DNA of 64,000 nt, from assembly GCF_033807715.1 (NCBI RefSeq), contig NC_084587.1, positions 17,466,017-17,530,016 of the forward strand, read 5' to 3'. Every line of letters begins with the position of its first letter. Within the stretch, counting starts at the first letter, position 1. Shown piece by piece: positions 21,421-32,330 of the stretch. Below the pieces are notes generated by a model. That model was not told the DNA's origin, ran no database searches, and worked only from the letters and a program-made list of their open reading frames with translations. This stretch comes from Cololabis saira (Eukaryota; Chordata; Actinopteri; Beloniformes; Belonidae). A program made the translations under genes and the position numbers.

Positions 21421-23177
21421 CTTCAACTATATCTAATAATGTGGGAGCTGTGAGTGCATGTTAATGTGTCTGTCATTAGTTGTGTAAGTGGTGACAGAAA
21501 CTTGGCAGCCACAGATGGTACAGACAATCGTATTCAGACTCTCTCATTGCCTCAGGGGGCTGAAACAAAAGGATATTGATTTCTACATTTGGGCCAAGAA
21601 GACGAGAGTGGCGAAAGAATTGGTGGATGGAAAGAAGGGGAATGAGAGGGCGAGAGGAAGGAGAAGCGAGATTTAAAAGGTGATCTTTCACCTTAACTGC
21701 CAAAGCGCATGGCGTCAGAAATGCACATCCTCTGAGTACAAGAAAAAAGTTAAGAGGTTTAGACTAGCAATAATTAGTTTTTTGATTGTGTTAGGGCAAA
21801 GAAATGGAAACATGACTTCATGTAATTGGCAATGTAAACTTTTGCAGTATGCTCAAGGGCTGGCTTTGTTGAAATGAAAACCTCCAGCCCAGCAGGGAAT
21901 CCTGATCCTTCCAGCATTCCTCCAATCCTCAATCCTGTTGTCTTCCAGTCCCTGTTCCAGGAAAAAAAGAAAAAAAAAGTCTCCGCAGAGTGGTGGTGCC
22001 ATTAGCGTGTTCGAGCGAAGGGGAAGAACATAAATGAGCTGATGCTCAGTGTCTGTTTGTAAAATGTGAATCACACCCAAATAGTGGAGGATTTATTTAA
22101 TTTAATATTCAGATGAGAGATTTTCCTCCTGAAGGCCCGCGAGAGTCAGTCATGTGCCTTTTAGGTAAACCTAAGCGAGTCCTAAACCACCATTGGTGAG
22201 GTGAAACTGTGGATCTTGATCAGAATGACCTTCAGCTTTTTGGTTAACAGTCTGAACAAGGCACTTCATTCGGGTTCGTCAGATTGGCTTGAGATGCTGT
22301 TGGTGGTCCCAAACTTTTTTTTAAGGCTATTCGGCTTTTGCAGACTTAAAATGCTGCATGAATTTCCGTGTATCTTACTTGGAACTGCCCGAGATACATA
22401 GTCTTCTTCTCCTTCATCTATTCTGAGGGAGCTGGATAAACTAGTAACACTGAAAATGAAGAAGTGTCCTTTCCGTCCTAAATCCATTATTAGATTGTGA
22501 GGATTATAAACTTTTAGGGACCGTCGGTAGCCATCGCAGCGGTTTTGAGTTACATTGGACTCATCTCCTTTTGGGTCCATTGACAGTAGTTTGTGCGGCA
22601 TTGGTACTGGTACAGTGTAACTAATAGGAGAACATTCCTGTATAAACAGCTTTGTTTAATACATTTTCTGCATACACAGTTAAAATCACCTCAGTTTATC
22701 TGTAGGGACGCTTTGAGACTGTCATTTTTATTGGGATGACATTTTCGACCTTTGTCAGAGGCTTAACAGAGGCTAACATCAATGGTCATTTTCCGTTAAT
22801 CGCGCATTCTGTTCTGACTCTAAATTGCTTCAGTTTACATCGTTTTGATCCCCTTACAAAAGCTTTCACTCCTTACAATGAAATAACAGACCTAGGCTTG
22901 TTCAAACGGAGAGTTTTCTTTAATACCGGGATTAAAAATGCCCTTTTTGCTAAAACGCATAGTTACGGCTGGCTGAGGTGACGTGAAACATCCCTTCAGT
23001 TATGCTGCAGTGGGCTCTAGACTTTCGTAGGGTGTCACATGATGCATGGGGCTCTTTCATCATCCATCTTTTTGCTTTTCTATGGCATTATTATTGCGAT
23101 TATAATTGCACTTTCTTATAGTCTTCCATATCACCCCAGACCCCCAACTAGTCGAAGCAGATGACCATTTATCCCTG

Positions 23178-23677
23178 TTAAAGGGGACCTATTATGAAAA
23201 ACACGTTTTCTCTTGCTTTAACATATATAAAGTGGTCTCCCCTCAGCCTGCCAACTCAGAGAAGGAGAAAAGCAACCAAATTCTGCAGTGTCTGTACAGC
23301 CGCCCGAATGAGCCATCCAAGTTGATGTGGCTTCTACGAGCCGTTCAGATTCTGCTCCCGTCGTTACGTAACGACGGGCGCGATAGGTTTGCCTCCGATG
23401 CGTGAAACCACGCCCACAACTAACTCCGGAGCTTCCGCCATTTTTTCGTAGCGGTGTATCGCGTCATTCCGGCAGCCAATCAGCACAGTGCCTTATTATC
23501 ATAGCCCCACCCACTCAGAATCCCGCATAGATAACGAGGTTAGAGAATGAGATGATAAAGACATGGCTCAGAGGCTGAATTTCTAATTTATTTAGCAAAA
23601 ACAATCAAAAGCTTGTTTTTAAGACATTCAAGGCCTGTTTAAAATAGGTATTAGATGCCATAATAGGTCCCCTTTAA
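23178..23677. mobile_element. TTAA-flanked MITE, 500 bp
   Basis: Perfect 19-bp terminal inverted repeats, TTAAAGGGGACCTATTATG and its reverse complement. If the outer TTAA is a target duplication, the insertion preference is that of piggyBac-type elements; this is an inference. The interior includes a CCAATCAGCACAG block, and there is no transposase. It is a common teleost element type. It lies in the adgrl3 intron about 1.7 kb from the signal-peptide exon. Confidence 0.8.
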
Positions 23678-25368
23678 GTTTCTCTATGTCCTTTGTCACC
23701 TCGTACTTGCTCAGGATAGGTGATTGTTTTTATAATTTGGCTTTCGAAGGAGTCTTAATCTGGACACTGTTAGAATGAAGTGAATTAGCAGCTTTACTAT
23801 GAATTGGACTGATTGATTGGATTGCCCCTTAACTGGACTGTGTTGAAGTTTTTTCTGTGTAAAACGGCTCAAGGTCATCTCAAATAAAGATCAAATAAAT
23901 TAAGTGAACTGAAATGAAATTGGGGTAGAACCGTAGTAGTTTCAAAATAACCTACGATAATTTATTTATTTTTTATATTGAAAAACAGACTTTCTCAACA
24001 AAATTTCGAGCCAAATTTAATTAAAACCACACAAAAAAACTATTGACTAAATTGCCTGCATTCAAAATAATTTCTGTTTCATCTCTTTAATACAACCCTT
24101 GAGGCAAAAAGGTCCAATAGTAAACAAACATCCAAGGCCTATCTGGTCATATAAAACTATAATAACATCTGCACCAACTTCTATAACAAAACCTTTTGAA
24201 ATTTTCATATTTTCCTTTTTGTTGTTGTTCTTTTATGTAACTGCTCTTTGCAATTACACCTTCAAGAACCCGATCAACAAGTCCAGCTTCTTAGCAAAAA
24301 TGCTCCAGAAGTAAACTCAAAGATCAGAAAAACACTTTTTCTGATGTTCCTTTTCCAAGTATTTTTTTCTTCTTCTTTTTTTTCTTAATAATCCTGCAAT
24401 AATGACAAGACTTGGCTCGGTACAGAAGACGGAGTGCTCGCTGCTGTGTGTCCTCAAGCTAAACAGTCTTTGTTTCACCTAATCCTTGCTAAGTATAAAC
24501 AGCACGATTTGCATAAGTTGACTTATTTGCGAGACATTGATGCAAATACGTTTGACTGAAATCCATCTCTTGGTCTTAAAGCAAAGCCCCTGTGTTTGTG
24601 TGCCTGAGTGGCTGCCTGCTTGTGGGAACACCTGTGTGTGCCTGAGAGCGTCCATGTGGGTGCACAGAATTTTAAAGTCTATCATCTGTATGCATGCGCG
24701 GCAGCAGCCATGTGAACAAGCACACAGTTGCAAAGTGTGATTGACATCAGCCATTAATAGGATTAAGTCCAAGTGGGCCAGCGCTCCCTCTTGGAGTTTT
24801 CAAAGCTGACTGTCGCAGGACGGCGAAGGAAGCGTACAGATGGCCTACTGGAGCTCCATCTGCACTGCGCATGTGTCTGCGGCGTCAACGGCCGTGCACG
24901 ACATGCGCACAGTAATAAGATAGAGGATGCATGTAAATGAATAAGCGAGTGAGTGCTTCCTTGGTTGTGCAGCTGCAGGGTTTCTGGTACATCCTTGGAC
25001 ATGTGGGGGTGGATGAGGAGTCAAAGCTGTGCCATGAAATAGCAGACCTCAGTTTGTAGTTCAGATAAATTATTTTTTCTGCATCAACGGCAACCCATAA
25101 AAAAGTAAAAACTATTATTAACATATAAATTAAGCGAAGCTGGCAGCTGCAAATAAAATGATACCACCAATAACTTCATCTAAAAGTTAAGTGAGAAGAC
25201 CTTTTACAACCTTTTAGCTCGTCATTTTAGGTTTTTGGATTATAACCCAGAAAAGAGGCTTAACACGTTCATTGTTAAGGTACCGAGAATAAAAATGAAG
25301 CACAGCTTAAAGTAGCTGTTCTCCGTTACCGTTTTTTTCTGGAGAGGGATCAGTAACGGCGGCCTTAC

Positions 25369-25423
25369 CGATGGCAATGGGAGCAAGCAGAGTAGAGATG
25401 AAGAGCAGACATCTGAGCCACAT
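25369..25423 (-). CDS. adgrl3: adgrl3 coding exon 1: start codon and signal peptide
   Basis: This is the first coding exon of latrophilin-3. It translates as MWLRCLLFISTLLAPIAI plus one base of a split codon. It is a short N-terminus with a hydrophobic core, as expected for a signal peptide that targets the receptor to the secretory pathway. Mammalian latrophilin-3 also begins Met-Trp and contains LLAP at the same place, and the joined fish peptide has the same spacing to RAPIPM. The donor is ATCG then GTAAGG (phase 1), matching the phase-1 acceptor of the lectin exon at 17916 and giving a Val codon at the junction. The chosen ATG (25423-25421) has G at -3. An in-frame ATG lies upstream in the same exon (25525-25523) with T at -3. 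The first is preferred because it places the hydrophobic core directly at the N-terminus. Confidence 0.85.
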
Positions 25424-25531
25424 GACGTCCGAGTTTGACCTGGAAGCGGATGTGGAGCTGCTTCCCGCCGAGCGACGGCCGTGTGGTGAGCTGGTTCCCT
25501 CACAGCCCAGCGTCTCTGACACCATACAGGC
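25424..25531 (-). other. adgrl3: adgrl3 5' untranslated part of the signal-peptide exon
   Basis: On the minus strand a strong acceptor (CTGTGTGTGTCATTTTGCAG) precedes 25531, so this exon is internal: 163 nt in total, of which 108 lie before the preferred ATG. At least one further 5' UTR exon must therefore lie at higher coordinates or beyond the window. The whole UTR part is open in the frame of the receptor. It contains an in-frame ATG at 25525 that would add 34 mostly Ser/Gly/Arg residues before the signal peptide. No upstream UTR exon or promoter could be assigned with confidence. Confidence 0.7.
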
Positions 25532-27945
25532 CTGCAAAATGACACACACAGAGCATTGGTTCATTCGGTTGCCATGCCGACACACTGCTTGACACTTAGT
25601 CGAGGACGGATTTATACCTGGACATTACACGAAATCATTCCTACATGTGTGCCTCTTTAAAAGCAGGACACTTTTTGTCACATTGGGTTTATATCTCCTC
25701 ACCATCCGCTAGCTGAGTACACTGTGAAAGAAAAAAAAAGCTGCTCCATCCAATCACCAGCAGGGGGAGGGCTCATGCTCGTGCAGCTGGTTTTGCTCTG
25801 CACTCACGATGAAGCGTGTTTTCTCAGGGACCCCCGGATGGAGGAGCAACCTCTCCGCGTTTAGTTCAAAATCACCAGACGGGATGTCTTCCAGAAATCA
25901 CTTACCCTACCTTTAACGTTTGATCAGCTTTCTGATTATTTATAAAAATGCATATAATAAAATGACAACTATACTGAAAACTGGAAAGCAATGACATAAA
26001 TGCAAATTGCTAAATGGAATAAATTAACATTTTATAACTGGAAAAAGCAGCTCGGCCACATGTATACAAAACCACAGTACACTACGTGATTTGATACAAC
26101 AGCAAAGCAAGGACAATTTGATGATAAGGAATATATAGTGCATATTTCACGACATCAAATGGCTCAATAGAGAACAGATCTGCGGGAGAAACCCGAGACT
26201 AAACGCTAAATGTTGTTGTTTGTTTAATGTTTTGCATGACATGCTTTTATCTGTATTAGGATTCACTTCGCTTGGTATTTCACATGAGTGTCAAAGTGTG
26301 AAATGTATTGATGTCCCAGTCTAATTGTTCATTTCATGGTCTATCAGCGATAAACAATTAATAAGATAATGGTCTGTGCGATAAGGTGTAGCAGTGACAG
26401 CCTGGTAAGCCTTGTTTCCCCTTCTTTTTTTTCTTCCTTTCTTTTTTTGAACTGATTAGGCAGGCCACACTGTTCAATTGCTGGCTCACGTACCCTGTCT
26501 CTAAGCCAACAAGTAAGTCAATTACTTTCTATCTGCAACACAAAAATCAGCCATTTTTAATCATGAGAAGTGGGACAAACACATTTCCTCTGCAGAAGTT
26601 GTGTGTTGATATATGTATTTCTCAAACACACAGAGGGGTTGAAGTGTTGCACAGCCTTTATATAATCAACAGTTTTTTTTATTTCACAAATAAATATAAC
26701 TTTTCATGGCGTGGTTCAAAGGTAGGAAAAGGACTGATTTGTGCCTAAATGTTCCCTGCTCTCGGGGGAAAGCAGGCCGGGCTCAGAATAAACAGGCATG
26801 TCGAGTGTGTGCGTGCATGCGCGACTGTGACTTTGATAGAGAGATGCAGCAGAAATTTGCAGGAGCTGGAGACAGATGGAGCTAAGCAGACAGCCAGAGC
26901 CATGGGAAATAAATCATGTGTAACAGAGACTATTGATCAGTGTGGCCATGTCATTTTGGCCCAGCAGAGACTAAGACAATAGTGAGCCATTTCCATCATG
27001 CCTCGCTGGGAAGCTAAAAACCTGCTTTGGCGTAGTCCTCCCCATTTATATTACACACATGCAGCAATTGATTAGCTGGTGATCAGAATTAGTGAGTTTT
27101 CATCTAATTGGTGCTGACTGGTAACAGCTTTTTCTTCCTGGTCGGCACATAGTAATATTGACAGCTCTGGAAAAAAAATCTTTATTTTATTTATTTGTCT
27201 ATTAAGGAGGGGACAGTTAATGCATCAGTGTAAATAATTAAAATTAGGAAGCACAACATGATGACAAAGCCAAGGTGCTGCATATGTTGGAGCGTGTTTT
27301 TGTTTGTTTGTTTTTTACTAAGAAATCAGCAAAAAAGGTTTTGGTGGACAAACTATATCATCATTGACTTGATGCTATGAAGCTTAAAAAAAGTCTGAAA
27401 AATAAAGCTAGCTGAGCACATACCCTTCACCCTCTGCCTTAAAACAAACTCTTAAAAAAAACGTTTTTTAAGTCTTTATTATATGTTGAAATTAAGAATA
27501 TTATCAATTTTGTCTTTAACAAATTCTAAATAATAATACTGGCTCTTTAATGAATGGAGTGATGAGTGGAGCAGAAATGCATGTGTCAAATATGAGAAAT
27601 CCAGCATGACAGAGTTAATGTAGTTGATGTATGCACCAGGATATTTGTTTGCTAGGTTGACATCCAACCTCTAATTTGACTCTCCAATTGATGTTGTTTT
27701 TGTTGTTTTTTAAACAGACAACAGCCATGATGACACAAAGGAAACTGCCAAATATGGAGCTGAGAACTGGCCTACGCCAGCGGAACAGCAGCCATGAAAA
27801 ATCCGCTGGACGCATGTATTGAACCAGCGTGACGGTAAAAACCAGCAGCGTCTTATTCTGCTCAGCTAATACCTCTGCATTCACCCCAACAAAAACTTAA
27901 AATGTATTTAATTATTATTAAATAAATAATGTAGATAGTATATGG

Positions 27946-27955
<10 letters not shown>
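25532..27955. other. upstream flank or 5' UTR intron of adgrl3
   Basis: No further exon was recognised. CTCF-like core ACCAGCAGGGGGAGGGC lies at 25756-25772. AAATCACTTACCCTACCTTTAA at 25897-25918 looks like the end of a TTAA-type MITE, with only a weak partner near 25657. The 26840-27160 stretch is unique, motif-rich sequence that could be regulatory. Confidence 0.3.
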
Positions 27956-28035
<80 letters not shown>

Positions 28036-28050
28036 TTATTTATTTATATT
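27956..28050. repeat. (AT)n microsatellite with (TTTA)n end
   Basis: About 37 AT units followed by TTTA units, then 50 bp of irregular AT-rich sequence. Confidence 0.95.
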
Positions 28051-30601
28051 TTATATAATTTTTATATTTATATATAAATAATTTAGATATAAATAAATGA
28101 ATATTTATTAAAAATGGTTATTGGTGCAAACTATGATAACTATACATTGTTTGAATTTGTTGATGTTATAAAATGTCTGAATATGTATTGTTTTCATTTA
28201 TATATAAATGTTAAACGGAATTACTTTTTATTTTTTCTTTATTTTCTGTTTCTCCTTTCTTTTTTTTATATGCTAACTCTTTAGGTTTGCTTTAAATTTT
28301 TTGTTGTAATGTACTGTGTGTCGGACCCCAGGAAGAATAGCTGCAGTTTTGATGTAGCTATAACACTATAAAACTATAAAACAACGCTTATTAATGTTAC
28401 ACACACACCTGCCACAGTAGTGAATACTTTTAAGATTGAAATATGTTTACATATTAATATTCTAAACCATGTTATCATAATGAATTTCATAATAGTAAGT
28501 GGTCGTCTCTGGAAGCCAAAGACCAGCCAGTTTTCCCAGGTTCCACCTGCTGCCGTCTGGCCCCCTCATCCTCCGTCCATTAGTAGAGGTTCCCCTTCTG
28601 AGATGGGCGTGTCCTTTTAGTCTGGGTCAAAGGCAGCTGTCTCCCCACCGCCACCTCCGACACGCCTCGCCCCCTGCACGAGGAGGGACCCCCCCCCACA
28701 CCCCAGATGTCCCCAACAAAGCGTCATGTGTGAAGCCTGAAACGTGAAAGTCAGAAACTGGCGGACACTGATAAAAGTAAGAAAATCAACAGAGAAAATT
28801 GCAACCGGTGCGCCTCTCATTCACTGGCAGACTCTGTTATCAAAACCAAATTATGAACCTAAAAAAAAAAGAGGCTGGAATATCTCAGAGCAATTCTATA
28901 GCCACCATAAATGGACAATAAAAAAGAATATATATTTATATAAATGAAACACACAGCATGAAAGGAGCTCTGTATTCATCTGGAGTTTCACTGGTGCTGT
29001 CCTCTTTTGGATGTCAAAATAAATCCTTGAAATTGAAAATTAATTTAAGATTGTGAGATTGTGATCATAAAAGCTCAAAACTAAACTTAATTTTAGCTGA
29101 ACAGTCAGGGGTAATTTAATTTGCATTCCAGCACCGTGTTCAAAAACATCTTATCCAATCAACTTATTTTTTGCAAACTTTGATCATAATCTTCCAGCTC
29201 TGTGTATCTGAAGAGTTTCTCATTTACTTTTCCTTTTCCTATCTCTGTAAAAGCTTGTAATATAGGGTAATCAAAAAAAAAAAACCCATACATCCTGTCG
29301 TCATCCTTTTTTTTTTGTCATCAGCGTTAGATTTGGTAAAACAACACATTTAAGTTTTTTGTGGATCTAGAATTTATTATTATTTTTTAATATTCATGTA
29401 GCACAGTTCCAGACTTATTTTTTAAGGATAAAAAAAAAAAACTTTCATGTTGTCTTTTATTTAAAAATCTGTTGATTAATTGAACCAAAAAAGCAAAAAT
29501 AAAATCTAATTTAGACAACAGCTTTATTACAAAATCCAAAACAGAACTAGACTAAAAGACAGAGGTAAGAAGAAGGTTCCTACTGTAGCCGTTAAAAACA
29601 CTTCACCAAAGGCTTTCCGTTATTACATTAACTGCTGGACCTCCAAAAGCATATAGTTTTCTAAATAAAAACTTCCACAAGAACGGTAGTTCATATCTAA
29701 CAGTTCCTGACAAATCCCTAATGGCTTTTAAAGAGATGGACTCACAATAGACTCCTGTGTAAAATTCTTGCCTGGGCTTAAACCTCTGAACACGCTGGCC
29801 CATTTTGATTGATTGGTCCCTAACTCGGCTGAACATGAGCGATCGGACCAGCTGTCCCCGGCCAGACACAGGAGGCACACAGCAACATATGGCTGGACGC
29901 CACCAGTCACAGCATTCCACTGTTTCATAATTTAAAAGCTATTCCGTCACCCCGTATGCTCCGCCGCCGTGTCACCCATCGGTTAATTAACCCTTTCATT
30001 TCCTCCTAGTTTGTGGGCCCCTTCACAGACAATGGTTGCGTGATCGCCCCGAGCAGTTCAGGACTAATCCAGGGTCCAACCCCTCCCGTTACGTTCATAA
30101 TTCAGCCCGGTTGTGTTCCCCCACATGCTTAGATAATGACATAAAAACATGTTCCATCTAGAGAGTCCATAATTAATAAACAATGATGAACCCCCCAAGC
30201 AATGCATCGTCTTCTATTCTGATTCCCTTCATTGCCTTAATGTGTTGATTGGTTAAAATATCACAGTTAAACAGGCAGTTATGACACTAATTATCAGAAC
30301 ATATGTGATGCATTAACACCCTATTCATCAGACAACTGCGTAACATATCACAAATATTTTGTTCCCCTGTAAATCCTATTTTTTGTGAAAATGACTGAAT
30401 AATTAGGATATCTTTTTTTAGCTTAAACTCAGCGTGAACTCACTTCATTTTCCGAGGAATATATCACGGGGGCCACACCCAGCGGAAAGCAGCAGAGCAT
30501 AAAATCCACTAAAGGCAGAAGCAGGGTACCCAGGCCGACCGTACTCACTCCCTTTGCAAGAATTGTTTCTCTCTTGTGAATGGCCCTGGTACCCCCCCCC
30601 C
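28051..30601. other. unassigned non-coding sequence
   Basis: There is a GC-rich patch at 28540-28720 and A-runs near 29273 and 29430. The 29930-30420 stretch is unique and rich in TTAATTAA/AATTAATAAACAATG-like motifs. No exon, RNA gene or repeat was recognised. Confidence 0.3.
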
Positions 30602-30609
30602 CCATTCAC

Positions 30610-32098
30610 TAGAGATGCACCGATCAGGATTTTCAGGGCCGATCACCGATCACCGATCTCGAAAACCAGTATCGGCCGATCCCGATTTTGCCGATCACCG
30701 ATCACAGCGTGAAATCCATAAATTCGTCAGTAAGTGTAGTTTACCAGCTTCAGGTTTCCTGTGGTACTAATTATGTACAACATGTGACCAACACAGACAA
30801 CAGCAGACATGTCACTCTCTAAAAGTTGATAGAAGTTACAAACTATAAACCTTAGTTTTCTTGTGGAAAGAGGAATTAAATCTTAAAATAAAAATTAATT
30901 ATGAATTATTAAGCTTTGTGAAAGCTTTAGCGGTAGCATCCGTCGCGTGTAAAGAAACTCTTCAGTGAAGCAAAACTCTTCACACTAGAAATCCACATGT
31001 CACTCCTGAAGCGACTGACACGACTGTCGTCCTGCATGAGGCTTTGGACTGTATATATTCTGGTAAAACTCCAACAGGATTTATGCTGCGTTCCATTTAC
31101 CTCGGAAGTCGGAACTCGGAACTGGGAATGACGTCACAGCCGAGTTATCAGCGTTCCAGTTACAAAGTAGGAAAACAAGTTTGTAGTTCGCATATACCTC
31201 ATGAAAAATGTTAATTACACTATAGCAGCATATATATGCCGAAAAATACTTGTATACGACTGATTTAGTGTGACCAAAACTAGAATGAAGTGCTACGAAT
31301 TTTTACAGAGCTCTCTTCTACTGTTTACAACCGGGGCAGCCATCTTGGAATGTGAACTCGGGGGTGGTGAAGACTCTCCCACTTTCCTAGTGGGAAATCT
31401 TCGCTTCGAGGGGCGTTCCAGTTGAAAATTCCGACTAGGAACTAGGAAATCCCCACTTCCGAGGACAAATGGAACGCGGCATTAATCAGTAAAATATTCA
31501 TGACGCGGCAGCGTGTACAGCGGCAGCGTGCACCGCGGATCCTCTGCAAACATGTTTAAAACGTGTTTAGAAAGCGGCTAATGATCAAGGCTTATGAATT
31601 CATTACCTTACGATGTAGTTCTTTATTTTTCTTCCTGTCGTTTATAAGTCTCTGTTACAGGTGTTACAGCTGAGTAATTAGTGCCGTTGCTGCGCGCTCC
31701 TTTTTTTCTGTCTCCCTTTTTTTCTGCTGCAGCCAACTTTGAAAACTCAATATAGCCTACTCCGTCTGAAGAACTTTCAAATGTCTAATAAGCTTTGTTG
31801 TGTTGAAATTCTTTTGTAACATTCCTCCTCATAGTATCTCCTTTGGACACATTTTGCAAACTGTAAATTTGTTGTCCTTTTCAGACATTGTAAAACTCCT
31901 GCACCGGCGCGGCCGGTCACGCTCCCTCAGGACCGCTCGGTCTGAGATGCGGGAACGCCCGCACGGGCGGGGGTTTGTTGTTGTAAACGTCATCAGATCG
32001 GCCGCTCTGAACTATTATTTTTCCGATCTCCGATCAAAGCCGATAGGGCCATTATCGGCCCGATCCCGATCGGGGGCCGATCGATCGGTGCATCTCTA
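30610..32098. mobile_element. non-autonomous hAT transposon, 1489 bp, with 8-bp target duplication
   Basis: Terminal inverted repeats TAGAGATGCACCGATC and GATCGGTGCATCTCTA are flanked by an exact 8-bp duplication CCATTCAC (30602-30609 and 32099-32106). That is the hAT-superfamily signature. Subterminal CCGATCAC/CGATC repeats are dense at both ends. No transposase reading frame is recognisable, so it needs a transposase in trans. A separate MITE is inserted inside it (31084-31481). Confidence 0.92.
31084..31481. mobile_element. PIF/Harbinger-like MITE nested in the hAT element
   Basis: The ends TGCTGCGTTCCATTT and (reverse complement of the right end) TGCCGCGTTCCATTT are inverted repeats that continue into CTCGGAAGT on both sides. 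They are flanked by TTA on each side (31081-31083 and 31482-31484), the 3-bp target duplication typical of PIF/Harbinger. Length is 398 bp and no transposase is present. Confidence 0.8.
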
Positions 32099-32214
32099 CC
32101 ATTCACAACCTGTTTTTCACTGATACAGAGTGTACTTAACCCGTCGCAGTGGGCCAGAGGCCAGCTTTATGCAATGACTTATACAAGAGAGTCCAAGAAT
32201 CACTATTCAGAACA

Positions 32215-32330
32215 ATTCAATTCAATTTTATTTATATAGCGTCTATTACAACAGAAGTTGTCTGTAGGCACTTTGCAGAAACCCAGAACATGACCCCCGG
32301 GCAATTATTACATAAACAGAACAACCAAGA
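32215..32330 (-). mobile_element. LINE/SINE 3' tail fragment
   Basis: CAATTCAATTTTATTTATAT followed by AGCGTCTATTACAACAGAAG and GGCACTTTGCAGAAACCCAG is the reverse-strand look of a widespread fish retroposon tail. The remainder has decayed or is truncated. Confidence 0.55.

Larger units (their letters stand above)
17917..25368 (-). other. adgrl3: adgrl3 intron between signal-peptide exon and lectin exon
   Basis: This is a 7.45 kb phase-1 intron, GT (25368-25367) to AG (17918-17917). The tract before the acceptor is a GT-rich run rather than a typical pyrimidine tract. Apart from a MITE at 23178-23677 it is mostly unique sequence. It contains an X-box-like site near 19008 and a long AT-balanced unique stretch (20900-21420) that could be regulatory. 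No further exon was recognised. Short reading frames inside it carry no recognisable domain. Confidence 0.75.
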
